DNA from: Psychrobacter vallis | Lineage (GTDB): Bacteria > Pseudomonadota > Gammaproteobacteria > Pseudomonadales > Moraxellaceae | Length of the DNA stretch: 64,000 nt | Reading direction: 5' to 3' | NCBI RefSeq assembly: GCF_904846715.1 | Contig: NZ_CAJHBU010000002.1 | Coordinates: 1 to 64,000 of the forward strand | Shown here: piece after piece, positions 35,307 to 44,294 of the stretch | Layout of the letters: each line of letters begins with the position of its first letter | Position numbering within the stretch: the first letter of the stretch is position 1 | Translations under genes and position numbers: made by a program | Notes under the pieces: generated by a model | What the model was told of the DNA's origin: nothing | What the model saw: only the letters and a program-made list of their open reading frames with translations | Database searches by the model: none

Positions 35307-36998
35307 ATGACGCCGAATAAACCTTGGCTCAACCATTATCCTAATGGTGTACCTAAAACAATCAATCCCGACAAATATAGCAGCATCATGGAGCTATATG
35401 AAGAGTGTTTTGAGCGCTTTCGTATGCACCCCATGACCATCTGTATGGGCGTTACTCATACTTATGGTGATGTTGATAAAGCCTCACTTGCCGTGGCGGC
35501 ATGGTTACAAGCACAAGGCATTCCCAAAGGCAGCGTCGTCGCACTCATGATGCCAAATGTCCCTCAATACCTGCCAACGATGATTGGTATTTTGCGCGCA
35601 GGCTATGTCTGTACTCCAGTCAATCCATTGTATACCGGTCGTGAACTGCGTCATCAATTGAATGATTCAGGTGCTCAGGTTATTTTTGTGGTTGATAACT
35701 TTGCGCAAGCACTTGAACAAGTAGTGGATGAGACTGCTATTAAGCGCATTGTATTGTCCAAATTGGGCGATATGATGGGATTAAAAGGGATGCTGGTCAA
35801 CACCATTGTTCGCCAAGTCAAACGCTTGATACCTAAATATAAGCTCGACGACCCACGGCATGAAGTGACTAAGTTTCCTGATGTCCTAAAAAAAGGGAAA
35901 AACCTGCCCTTCCATCCGCCAAAAATGAGCTTAGATCAGTTGGCCATCTTGCAATATACTGGCGGAACGACTGGATTGTCTAAAGGCACTATCCTCACTC
36001 AGCGCAATATCGTGTCAGCGGCCTTGATGGCAGAAGCGTGGTATCGTCCTGTGACCTCAGAGATTAATGAGGTCTATATCAATATGGTCATGGCGTTACC
36101 GCTCTATCATATCTTTGCTTTTTCGCTCAGTTTACTGGGTATGCGCTCAGGCTATACATTTATATTAGTGCCAAACCCGCGTGATATGCCGGGCTTTGTC
36201 AAAACCTTATCCAAACAGCCGTTCCATATTTTCCCAGCGGTCAATACTTTGTTTAAAGCCTTACTTGAACAACCAAGCTTCAAGTCTTTAGACTTTAGTC
36301 CACTACGCATCACGCAGGCAGGTGGTATGGCGGCAACTGAGCAAACCGCGACCCGTTGGTTAGAAGTCACTGGCTGCCCAATGGTGGAAGGCTGGGGTAT
36401 GACTGAAGGCGTGGCTGGTGGTACAGCCAACCTTATTACTGATCGCAAGTTCAACGGTACGATTGGTATTCCAGTACCAAGTGTTGACATCATTCTCATT
36501 GATGAAGATGGTGAACGCGTGGGCGTAAATCAAGCGGGTGAGATGTGTATTAAAGGACCAAATGTGACCTCTGGTTACTTAAACAGAGATAGTCATGAGG
36601 ACTTTACCAGCGATGGCTACTTCCGTACTGGTGATATCGCCAGCATGGACGAAAAAGGCTACTTTACTTTATTAGACCGCAAAAAAGACATGATATTGGT
36701 TTCAGGTTTTAATGTCTTCCCCAACGAGATCGAATCGGTCATGCTGGACTGTGACGGTATTATCGATTGTGCGGTGATTGGTATTCCAGATGAACGCCAA
36801 GGTGAAGCCGTTAAAATCTATATCGTTCCTGCTGACAACAATGTGACAAAAGAAGTTATTAGTGAATTTGCCTTAGACAATTTGACAGGTTATAAATGCC
36901 CACGTCATATTGAATTTGTCAGTGAGTTACCAAAGAGCAATGTAGGTAAAGTACTGCGTCAGAAACTGCGTGAAAAGCATCAATTAGACCACCCTTAA
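35307..36998 (+). CDS. fadD: Long-chain acyl-CoA synthetase, copy 1
   Basis: Activates fatty acids to acyl-CoA via an acyl-adenylate (ANL superfamily). Seen: 563 aa; the P-loop YTGGTTGLSKGT (Lys226), PLYHIFAFSLSLL, the adenine-binding GWGMTEG motif, YFRTGDI.S.DEKGYF hinge region, LLDRKKDMILVSGFNVFPNEIE and the catalytic lysine in PKSNVGKVLRQKLRE. It is a close tandem duplicate of the next gene, differing mainly in the N-terminal 20 residues and scattered sites. An AAGGACGCTGACT leader precedes the ATG. It ends at a hairpin terminator, so the two copies are separate transcription units. Confidence 0.95.
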   Translation: MTPNKPWLNHYPNGVPKTINPDKYSSIMELYEECFERFRMHPMTICMGVTHTYGDVDKASLAVAAWLQAQGIPKGSVVALMMPNVPQYLPTMIGILRAGYVCTPVNPLYTGRELRHQLNDSGAQVIFVVDNFAQALEQVVDETAIKRIVLSKLGDMMGLKGMLVNTIVRQVKRLIPKYKLDDPRHEVTKFPDVLKKGKNLPFHPPKMSLDQLAILQYTGGTTGLSKGTILTQRNIVSAALMAEAWYRPVTSEINEVYINMVMALPLYHIFAFSLSLLGMRSGYTFILVPNPRDMPGFVKTLSKQPFHIFPAVNTLFKALLEQPSFKSLDFSPLRITQAGGMAATEQTATRWLEVTGCPMVEGWGMTEGVAGGTANLITDRKFNGTIGIPVPSVDIILIDEDGERVGVNQAGEMCIKGPNVTSGYLNRDSHEDFTSDGYFRTGDIASMDEKGYFTLLDRKKDMILVSGFNVFPNEIESVMLDCDGIIDCAVIGIPDERQGEAVKIYIVPADNNVTKEVISEFALDNLTGYKCPRHIEFVSELPKSNVGKVLRQKLREKHQLDHP

Positions 36999-37022
36999 TT
37001 CTGAATCAAACATTGATGATTA

Positions 37023-37057
37023 AAAAAGCCCTCGACATTGTATGTTGAGGGCTTTTT
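37023..37057 (+). terminator. Rho-independent terminator after fadD copy 1
   Basis: A 15-pair stem with one G-T pair (37023-37037 with 37043-37057), AGCCCTCGACA core, ending in T5. Confidence 0.88.
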
Positions 37058-37631
37058 GATTCGAGTTCATAATAGTTATACCAAAAACTGTCATTGTCTA
37101 ATTATAGCGTTACTTAATTATTATTATAAAGCTCATAAATATCGTCACTATATTGATGAGCTTTTTCTTCAGAGACAATCGGTTCCCATCTTCATATACA
37201 CCTTTCATTGCCTCGTCACTTACACCATATATTCTCTGATTTATCAATTTGAATTATAAACTCTCAAGTTCTTGTATATGATTAACTAAATAAATCATAC
37301 TTATGCTAATGTACCGTAAAACATGTTACGACAATTTTTCTTGATGTAAATTACTAATACTTTTAGTTAACTAACATCATTTAAAAGTAACAATTCTTAG
37401 GCATTAATACTATTGAACCAACCGTTTAATCTACTTATGTGTTCGCTTCTTTGTGGCTAAATTAAAGTGGTTAAATTAAATCTTATAGAGGTTTCTGTAT
37501 TTTAGCAGTATGTGGATAGACAGGATAGCACTCAACAATTCTTTGCTCACAAAGCAATGATTTTATTGTTGACATGGATGTGACTAACTTTTTATAGACC
37601 CTTAACTTATCTCAATTTAAGGACGCTACGC
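37058..37631. other. Gene-free region between the two fadD copies
   Basis: About 570 bp, AT-rich. A 73-codon frame at 37038-37259 overlaps the terminator and has no protein-like features. The segment ending AAGGACGCTA just before the second fadD resembles the leader of the first copy, consistent with duplication including the ribosome binding region. Confidence 0.4.
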
Positions 37632-39332
37632 ATGACAGTAGATAAACCTTGGCTCGCTCAATATCCAAAAAACGTACCCAAGACCATTAATCCCGATCAA
37701 TACAAAAGCCTTATAGAATTGTATGAAGAATGCTTTGAGCGCTTCCGTATGCATCCTATGACTGTTTGTATGGGCGTTACTCATACTTATGGTGACGTTG
37801 ATAAGGCCTCACTTGCCGTGGCAGCATGGCTGCAAGCTCAAAGCCTACCTAAAGGCAGCGTGGTGGCACTCATGATGCCAAACGTCCCTCAATACTTGCC
37901 AACGATGATTGGTATTTTGCGAGCAGGCTATGTCTGTACGCCTATCAACCCGCTATACACGGGTCGTGAGCTGCGTCATCAATTAAATGACTCAGGTGCT
38001 CAGGCAATTTTTGTCGTTGATAACTTCGCTCAAGCCCTAGAGCAGGTCATTGAAGAGACAAATATTAAGCGTATTGTTTTATCGAAAATGGGCGATATGA
38101 TGGGCTTAAAAGGCATTTTGGTCAATACGGTTATCCGTCAGGTCAAACGCTTAGTACCCAAATACAATCTTAATGACCCTAAGTATAATGTCACTAAGTT
38201 CCCTGATGTGCTCAAAAAAGGCAAAAACTTACCTTTCACTACCCCAGTAATGAACTTAGATCAAATAGGCATATTGCAATATACTGGTGGTACGACAGGT
38301 CTATCTCAGGGCACGATATTAACTCAGCGCAATATAGCGGCTTCTGCAATGATGGCAGAAGCGTGGTATCGACCTATTACCTCAGAAATTAATGAGGTAT
38401 ATATCAATATGGTCATGGCCTTGCCGCTTTATCATATTTTTGCTTTTTCACTTAGCCTACTAGGTATGCGCTCGGGCTATACTTTTATATTGGTACCAAA
38501 CCCACGCGATATGCCGGGCTTTGTCAAAACCTTATCCAAGCAACCATTCCATATTTTCCCAGGGGTGAATACCTTGTTTAAAGCCTTACTGGATCAGCCA
38601 AGCTTTAAATCCTTAGACTTTAGCTCGCTAAGCATCACACAAGCGGGCGGTATGGCAGCAACGGAGCAAACCGCGGCACGTTGGTTAGAAGTCACTGGCT
38701 GTCCGATGATTGAAGGTTGGGGTATGACCGAAGGAGTCGCGGCTGGTACTGCCAACGTCGTTACCAATCGCAAGTTCAATGGTACTATTGGCATACCAGT
38801 CCCTAGTGTCGATATCATTACTGTCGATGAAAATGGCAAGCGTGTGGGATTCAATCAAGCGGGTGAGATGTGTATTAAAGGGCCGAATGTCATGTCAGGT
38901 TACTTTAACAAAGACAACTCGAACATCTTTACCAGCGATGGTTATTTCCGTACTGGTGATATTGTTAGTATGGATGAAAAAGGCTACTTTACGTTACTAG
39001 ATCGCAAAAAAGACATGATATTGGTATCAGGTTTTAATGTATTTCCAAATGAGATCGAGTCTGTGATGCTTGATTGTGATGGCATCATTGATTGTGCAGT
39101 CATTGGTATCCCTGACGACAATCAAGGCGAGGCTGTCAAAATCTATATCATTCCTGCAGACAACAATGTCACCAAAGAAGAGGTTAAAGAGTTTGCATTG
39201 GATAATTTGACAGGTTATAAATGTCCGCGCCATATCGAATTTGTCAGCGAGCTACCGAAGAGTAACGTGGGTAAAGTACTGCGTCAAAAGCTGCGTGAAC
39301 AACACCTATCAGACAATCCTCAAACAATGTAA
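37632..39332 (+). CDS. fadD: Long-chain acyl-CoA synthetase, copy 2 (P-loop Lys replaced)
   Basis: A paralogue of the preceding gene, 566 aa, with nearly the same sequence through most of its length. The ANL motifs are present: GWGMTEG, YFRTGDI, LLDRKKDMILVSGFNVFPNEIE and the catalytic-lysine region PKSNVGKVLRQKLRE. One difference stands out: the P-loop reads YTGGTTGLSQGT, with Gln226 in place of the usual Lys. That residue contacts phosphates of ATP, so activity may be altered, though the C-terminal catalytic lysine is kept. The duplicates may divide chain-length range or conditions of expression; this is inference. Confidence 0.94.
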   Translation: MTVDKPWLAQYPKNVPKTINPDQYKSLIELYEECFERFRMHPMTVCMGVTHTYGDVDKASLAVAAWLQAQSLPKGSVVALMMPNVPQYLPTMIGILRAGYVCTPINPLYTGRELRHQLNDSGAQAIFVVDNFAQALEQVIEETNIKRIVLSKMGDMMGLKGILVNTVIRQVKRLVPKYNLNDPKYNVTKFPDVLKKGKNLPFTTPVMNLDQIGILQYTGGTTGLSQGTILTQRNIAASAMMAEAWYRPITSEINEVYINMVMALPLYHIFAFSLSLLGMRSGYTFILVPNPRDMPGFVKTLSKQPFHIFPGVNTLFKALLDQPSFKSLDFSSLSITQAGGMAATEQTAARWLEVTGCPMIEGWGMTEGVAAGTANVVTNRKFNGTIGIPVPSVDIITVDENGKRVGFNQAGEMCIKGPNVMSGYFNKDNSNIFTSDGYFRTGDIVSMDEKGYFTLLDRKKDMILVSGFNVFPNEIESVMLDCDGIIDCAVIGIPDDNQGEAVKIYIIPADNNVTKEEVKEFALDNLTGYKCPRHIEFVSELPKSNVGKVLRQKLREQHLSDNPQTM

Positions 39333-39373
39333 TACGTGTGTTATGATTTTAAAATAAGCGCCAAAAATAAAAG

Positions 39374-39402
39374 CCCACTATATTAAATATAGTGGGTTTT
39401 TT
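39374..39402. terminator. Bidirectional rho-independent terminator
   Basis: A 10-bp stem CCCACTATAT (39374-39383) with ATATAGTGGG (39387-39396), then T6; the left side is A-rich. It lies between the convergent fadD copy 2 and the SDR gene. Confidence 0.85.
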
Positions 39403-39431
39403 GTTCATTCGTTTTCATTAAGTTAATCGTA

Positions 39432-40301
39432 TTAACTGAATTTATTTATCATCTGCAATGGCAAGTGCTTCATTGCCCGACCGACCATTGACCACGGCAA
39501 ACTTGGTACACATGCTTCATCTACCCCAGCCTCAATTGCCGCCACAATTGCTTTGGTACCAGTATCGGTATCCACTTCGAATGGTAGTGGTTTCGCATTT
39601 TCATTAATCTCAGTGCGAATATACCCTGGATAAATCGTAGAGACCTGAATCGGCAGTTTGGTTAAAAGCATATCCGCACGGATGCCTTCTGCCAGATGCG
39701 CCAATCCTGCTTTACTCGCACCATAGGCAGTCAAGTGCTTGGGCAATCCGCGCATGGCTGACATGCTGGATATCACAACCAAATGACCGCTATTTTGGGC
39801 ACGAAATATATTCATCGCCGCTTCACACTGCGCCAATGCTGATATAAAGTTGATTTCAACAGTATAGCGATTGGTATCAAAGCGTCCTTTACCGATGCGC
39901 CGACTATCGCCAACCCCAGCATTGACTACGATACGATCAATCGTGCCAAAATCAGCAGTAAATGCATCAAATACTTCAAAGATGGCATCGTAATTACTGA
40001 CATCTAAAGCTCGGTACTCGACACGAATATTAGGATATTGCGCCATAAGCTCTGACTGTAGACGCTCCAAACGATCGGTGCGGCGCGCACATATGGCAAG
40101 ATTGTAGCCAAGCTTGGCAAAAAGCCTTGCCATCCCCTCACCCAAACCCGAGCTCGCACCCGTAATCAATACGGTTTTGTCTCGTCCAGTCTGCTGCTTA
40201 TTTAAATCCTGTAAGTAGCGTGATGGCTGAATGGCACTAAATATTTGATTTTTACCTTGGCGGGCGCTTTTGGTTACCAAATGTATCAATTTACGTTGCA
40301 T
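39432..40301 (-). CDS. Short-chain dehydrogenase/reductase
   Basis: A 289 aa classical SDR using NAD(P). Seen: the cofactor motif TGASSGLGEGMARLF (about residue 45), CARRTDRLE favouring NADP (Arg after the second strand), NAGVGDSR, the catalytic Ser in VVISSMSAM and the YGASKAGLAHL Tyr-Lys pair, then YPGYIRTEIN. The ATG at 40301 follows an AAAAAGGACTG ribosome binding site; the longer frame to 40415 is unlikely. It is the last gene of a minus-strand cluster with a histidine phosphatase, an ACAD10/11-type kinase and an acyl-CoA dehydrogenase. By analogy with LvaD it could oxidise a hydroxyacyl intermediate. Confidence 0.88.
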   Translation of the reverse strand: MQRKLIHLVTKSARQGKNQIFSAIQPSRYLQDLNKQQTGRDKTVLITGASSGLGEGMARLFAKLGYNLAICARRTDRLERLQSELMAQYPNIRVEYRALDVSNYDAIFEVFDAFTADFGTIDRIVVNAGVGDSRRIGKGRFDTNRYTVEINFISALAQCEAAMNIFRAQNSGHLVVISSMSAMRGLPKHLTAYGASKAGLAHLAEGIRADMLLTKLPIQVSTIYPGYIRTEINENAKPLPFEVDTDTGTKAIVAAIEAGVDEACVPSLPWSMVGRAMKHLPLQMINKFS

Positions 40302-40486
40302 GGACAGTCCTTTTTTATCAATATTGGCTAGAGTCGGTAGTCTATGATATCGCAAATCTGTAGATTGAGTTTGATAGTTATGAAAATACACCAAAAGCAC
40401 ACAAGAGAAATTCATAGCCGTAGTACTACTTTTTTGCGTTACTCTTTTATTTTAAACTCGCTATATCCTTATTATCAATTGCCAGC

Positions 40487-41242
40487 TTATCGCCAAGTGA
40501 CAAAGCGCTTTCCTTCAGAAAACAAATGACTATATTCGTTTAAAGATATCAAACGGGTGCTTTGATCTTTTAGTGTGATAGACGTGACACCCGTATTGAC
40601 CAAGCTTTTATTCAATTGATAGGCAATTTGGCTGCCTTGTTTCAATAACTGTGCCGTTATAGCAGCGATCACACCACCTGAAGTAAAAACCAGTACCGTA
40701 CTGTCTTGATCTAAATTGAGATTGGTCACTTTTGTACGTACTTGTTCAAGTGCTTGCTGCGCCCGATTGTTAAATGTTGGCCAGCTCTCGATATAATCTT
40801 GGTCATTGTCGCCACCATGCCAGCGCTGCATCGCTTGATCAAATAATTCAGCCAAACGTGTATCTGGCACATCTGACTTAGCAATTTCAGCCAAAATCGC
40901 AGCTCGACTGCTAAAAGCCGGATCAGACTTCACGAATACGTCTTTATGATTGAATTCATCAAACTGTGGCAAAATGTAGCTGTCAGGCTCATTTAGATTG
41001 ATGATAGGCATGCCATTACTATTCTCAGTAGCGACAGATGATTGATAACGCGCCCAAAAATGCTGGGCAGAGTCGCGTTGCCTGACCAAGCTACCTGTAA
41101 AAATGGCATCAATTCGACGCTGCGTACTGGCGTAATGTTGACCAAGCAATTGTGCCTGAATGCCGCCCAGCTCTGAAAGCTGATCGTAGTTTTCTTGTCC
41201 AAAGGACGCCTGACCATGACGTGCCAGAAGTATGGTTGTCAT
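40487..41242 (-). CDS. Histidine phosphatase (phosphoglycerate-mutase-like)
   Basis: A 251 aa cytoplasmic member of the histidine phosphatase superfamily. Seen: the catalytic LLARHGQASFG at residues about 5-15 with the phospho-accepting His9, the QLSELGGIQAQLLG helix, the FTGSLVRQRDSAQ arginine segment in the S..R....T region, the acidic EFNHKDVF segment, and TSGGVIAAITAQLL, where the second catalytic His of the usual GH motif appears as Gly-Gly. That missing histidine deserves checking. The gene lies between the SDR and the kinase on the same strand and may recycle phosphorylated intermediates; the substrate is not known. Confidence 0.85.
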   Translation of the reverse strand: MTTILLARHGQASFGQENYDQLSELGGIQAQLLGQHYASTQRRIDAIFTGSLVRQRDSAQHFWARYQSSVATENSNGMPIINLNEPDSYILPQFDEFNHKDVFVKSDPAFSSRAAILAEIAKSDVPDTRLAELFDQAMQRWHGGDNDQDYIESWPTFNNRAQQALEQVRTKVTNLNLDQDSTVLVFTSGGVIAAITAQLLKQGSQIAYQLNKSLVNTGVTSITLKDQSTRLISLNEYSHLFSEGKRFVTWR

Positions 41243-41317
41243 AATATATTACCTTTTATCGTAATTTCTAAAATGCGGTTTGTTCGATATAGCTATAGTA
41301 TTGCTGGTGTATCGATA

Positions 41318-42628
41318 TTACTTTTCACCGACTATATTTTCAGACGCTTCAGGTTTATGAGTGGTTTGCCCAAAATAGCTTTTTGGCAAAATACCTTTAA
41401 TAACCGCTTGCACAGGATTTGGTAACTGCTCAATGGTGGCCGCATCGACACCCATATCCTGTAAGTGCGGCTGCACACGGCTAATAAATAACGCCTCACC
41501 TTCGTACTGAGCAATCAACTTAAGACACTTAGCATGTAAGACGTGCACGATAATCCAAAAGTTCTTAAAAGTGGCATTGGTCGTTTGTTTATTATAGTAA
41601 CGGTAGTAAATTTGCTGGACGATACCTGCTAGGCGAAACAAGCCAAATACTTCATAAAAAGTCCAGTTATCTATCTTTAGACCCGTCTGTTCAAGATAAT
41701 AGGTCACCACTTCATCACGAGTCATCATACCTTTTAGGTGTGTGGGCTGGCGACGTGATTGTTGCATAATGATATTGTCATCTTCTTCAATCCAATACGC
41801 CAACGCGCTGCCCAAATCCATCAACGGATCACCCAGTGTCGCCATTTCCCAATCAAGGACGCCGATGACTTGGGTTGGATCATTAGCGGCTAAAATCACA
41901 TTATCAAAGCGCCAATCATTATGAATGAGGCAGGTTTTGCTATCGGCTGGCGTGTGCTTACCAAGCCATTGCCTCACCAGTGCAAAACTTGGTACGTTGG
42001 GTGTTTTCGCTTTGACATAACGCTTATCCCAACCACTCACCTGACGGGCGCAATAGCCCTCACCCCGACCTAGACTCACCAAATCAGGGTGTTCTGTGTA
42101 ATCCACTTGATGCAATTCGATCAAAGCATCGATGACATTGGTACACAATGCACGCGTTTGCGCTGTGTCTAACTCAACGCCTTTTGGCAGATTGGCACGA
42201 GGAATGATCCCTTCCATCCGCTCCATGACATAAAAATCAGCCCCGATTACTGTTTCATCAGTACAGAGTGCCACCATTTTTGGGACATACGGATAAGCGT
42301 CTTCTAATGCTTTTTGTACGGTATATTCGCGAACCATATCGTGTGCGGATTTTGCTTTGGTGCCTTTTGGCGGGCGACGCAAGATTAAATCTTGGCTTTT
42401 ATCTTCACCTTCATATTGCAAGCGATACGTCCAATTTGATGCGCCCCCTGAAAACTGAGTAACAGTGGGTTCGCCTTGTATATCGACCCCTTGATCACGT
42501 AGCCATGTACTTACCACTTTAGCATCAAGCGCTTCACCATCACGGACATCGCCACCTTTATCCAATATTTTATGATTAATTTCCGTATTTTTGTCGTCGG
42601 TATGGCTGGCATGATTGTCAGTTGCCAT
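41318..42628 (-). CDS. ACAD10/11-type phosphotransferase (acyl-CoA hydroxyl kinase candidate)
   Basis: A 436 aa aminoglycoside-phosphotransferase-fold protein of the subgroup found beside, or fused to, acyl-CoA dehydrogenases. Seen: FSGGASNWTYRL as the nucleotide-binding beta hairpin (about 65), LRRPPKGTKAKSAHDMVREY, the catalytic loop LIHNDWRFDNVIL (HxDxxxxN) and the metal-binding DWEMATLGDPLMDLG. Homologues in bacterial levulinate catabolism (LvaA) and human ACAD10/11 phosphorylate the 4-hydroxyl of 4-hydroxyacyl-CoA. The acyl-CoA dehydrogenase gene lies directly upstream, about 185 bp away. Substrate assignment is inference from family and neighbours. Confidence 0.88.
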   Translation of the reverse strand: MATDNHASHTDDKNTEINHKILDKGGDVRDGEALDAKVVSTWLRDQGVDIQGEPTVTQFSGGASNWTYRLQYEGEDKSQDLILRRPPKGTKAKSAHDMVREYTVQKALEDAYPYVPKMVALCTDETVIGADFYVMERMEGIIPRANLPKGVELDTAQTRALCTNVIDALIELHQVDYTEHPDLVSLGRGEGYCARQVSGWDKRYVKAKTPNVPSFALVRQWLGKHTPADSKTCLIHNDWRFDNVILAANDPTQVIGVLDWEMATLGDPLMDLGSALAYWIEEDDNIIMQQSRRQPTHLKGMMTRDEVVTYYLEQTGLKIDNWTFYEVFGLFRLAGIVQQIYYRYYNKQTTNATFKNFWIIVHVLHAKCLKLIAQYEGEALFISRVQPHLQDMGVDAATIEQLPNPVQAVIKGILPKSYFGQTTHKPEASENIVGEK

Positions 42629-42813
42629 AAGATGTTCCTTATCATTTGGTCATTTATTTTTATAACGTATAGTAGTAATAAAACATTAGTAGTAATGAAA
42701 CATCCACTATTAATAATTTAATAGTGAATGTTCAATTAACCTCATTATTGTCTTAATTCTGATGAGCTTCAGTCGGCGAAATCATAAACTATCCGCACGA
42801 TCAGTCATTGTGA

Positions 42814-44082
42814 TTAAGCCTTTGCTGGTTTAGCAGAGCGGCTAAAACCCTGACGCTTTAACTCCAACTTGGCAATCATAGTTTTATGCACTTCATCAGG
42901 CCCATCCGCTAAACGTAGCGCTCGTGCTTGGGCAAAAAAGTTGGGCAACATCGTATCTTGACATACCCCCATGCCACCATGAATCTGAATCGCCATATCA
43001 ACCACTTCTTGCAGTACGGTTGGCGCAACGACTTTGATAGCAGAGATTTCGGTCAAGGCCGCTTTGGTTCCTTGCGCATCCATTTTTTGTGCCGCGTATA
43101 AGGTCAATAGCCGCGCTTGGTCAATTTTAATGCGCGCTTCAGCGATACGCTCAAAATTACCACCCAATTGTAGCAATGGCTTACCAAAAGCGCTGCGCTC
43201 CATACCGCGTTTGACCGCCAATTCTAAAGACTTTTCGGCAGCACCAATGCAGCGCATACAATGATGGATACGACCCGGCCCTAGACGACCTTGGGCAATC
43301 TCGAATCCCATACCTGGCCCGCCAATAAAATGACTTACTGGTACGCGTACATCATTGAAGCTGACTTCGCCATGGCCGTGCGGCGCATCATAATCACCAA
43401 ACACTTTGAGCATACGCTCGATATTCACGCCAGCCGATTTTGCGGGCACCAGTACCATAGAATGCTGATGATGGCGGTCTTTATTTTCATCAGGGGTATA
43501 GGCCATCACAATCAACACATCCACCGCAGGATCACCAAGCCCAGATGACCACCACTTGCTGCCATTAATAATGATCTCATCACCATCAACCACAGCCGTC
43601 GCTTGCATATTGGTCGCATCACTTGATGCCACATCTGGCTCAGTCATACAAAACACAGAGCGCGTTTTGCCCTCTAGGATTGGCGTGAGCCATGTAGCTT
43701 GCTGCTCCTCAGAACCATAGCGCCACAAAAGCTCCATATTGCCACTGTCAGGGGCGTTACAATTGAATACATAAGGTGCCAGCAAACTGCGACCTGTCAA
43801 TTCTGCAATTGGTGCATAGTCAGTGACCGAAAGCCCAGCACCTAAGGTGTCATCGGGCAAAAATAAATTCCATAACCCAGCTTCGCGAGCTTGTTTGCGT
43901 AAGGTTTCGTATTTTTCTGGCCACTGCCAGTTTTTCCAATTACCATCAGGATTTTGCTGGTGGCAATCCTGCCAAAACTGCGCTTCGATTGGCTCAATAT
44001 GCGTCTCGATGAACGCTTTGACTTTTGCATGCATGGCTTGACCATGTTCTGTTGCGGTAAACATTAGGGTATCGCTAGACAT
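42814..44082 (-). CDS. Acyl-CoA dehydrogenase, ACAD10/11-like
   Basis: A 422 aa FAD enzyme of the acyl-CoA dehydrogenase family. Seen: helical N-terminal domain with FWQDCHQQNPDGNWKNW, FCMTEPDVASSDATN and INGSKWWSSG of the middle beta domain, RCIGAAEKSLELAVKRG, RSAFGKPL, and the C-terminal IQIHGGMGVCQDTMLPNFFAQAR. Where medium-chain enzymes carry the catalytic Glu (YEGT), this protein has ADGPDEVH with Asp393, as in the ACAD10/11 subgroup. It is the first gene of the cluster with the kinase, phosphatase and SDR. In that subgroup it eliminates phosphate from 4-phosphoacyl-CoA rather than simply desaturating; here this is inference. Confidence 0.9.
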   Translation of the reverse strand: MSSDTLMFTATEHGQAMHAKVKAFIETHIEPIEAQFWQDCHQQNPDGNWKNWQWPEKYETLRKQAREAGLWNLFLPDDTLGAGLSVTDYAPIAELTGRSLLAPYVFNCNAPDSGNMELLWRYGSEEQQATWLTPILEGKTRSVFCMTEPDVASSDATNMQATAVVDGDEIIINGSKWWSSGLGDPAVDVLIVMAYTPDENKDRHHQHSMVLVPAKSAGVNIERMLKVFGDYDAPHGHGEVSFNDVRVPVSHFIGGPGMGFEIAQGRLGPGRIHHCMRCIGAAEKSLELAVKRGMERSAFGKPLLQLGGNFERIAEARIKIDQARLLTLYAAQKMDAQGTKAALTEISAIKVVAPTVLQEVVDMAIQIHGGMGVCQDTMLPNFFAQARALRLADGPDEVHKTMIAKLELKRQGFSRSAKPAKA

Positions 44083-44203
44083 AAATGACTTCCTTTTCTA
44101 TGTTGATTGTTTTAATCAATTTCCAATAAAACACTGATAGTGTACGTGCGTATACTGTTTTTCGTATCCTATATTTATAACACAGCAGTTATCAATAAAC
44201 AGC

Positions 44204-44236
44204 AAAAAAGGCGCGACCCGTTAGGGCACGCCTTTT
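44204..44236 (-). terminator. Hairpin terminator after sohB
   Basis: AAAAGGCG pairs with CGCCTTTT, and CCC with GGG, across GTTA, with a small internal loop; A-rich on the left, which is the T tract on the minus strand. It lies about 60 bp past the sohB stop and before the acyl-CoA dehydrogenase gene. Confidence 0.7.
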
Positions 44237-44294
44237 ACAAAATACAAACAATGAATAGATTAAGCGCAAAACGCTCAGTCATTTCAGATAAAAA

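Noticed and set aside
37038..37259. A 73-codon frame between the two fadD genes
   Set aside because: It begins inside the terminator hairpin, lacks a ribosome binding site and has an AT-driven composition rich in Tyr, His and Leu.
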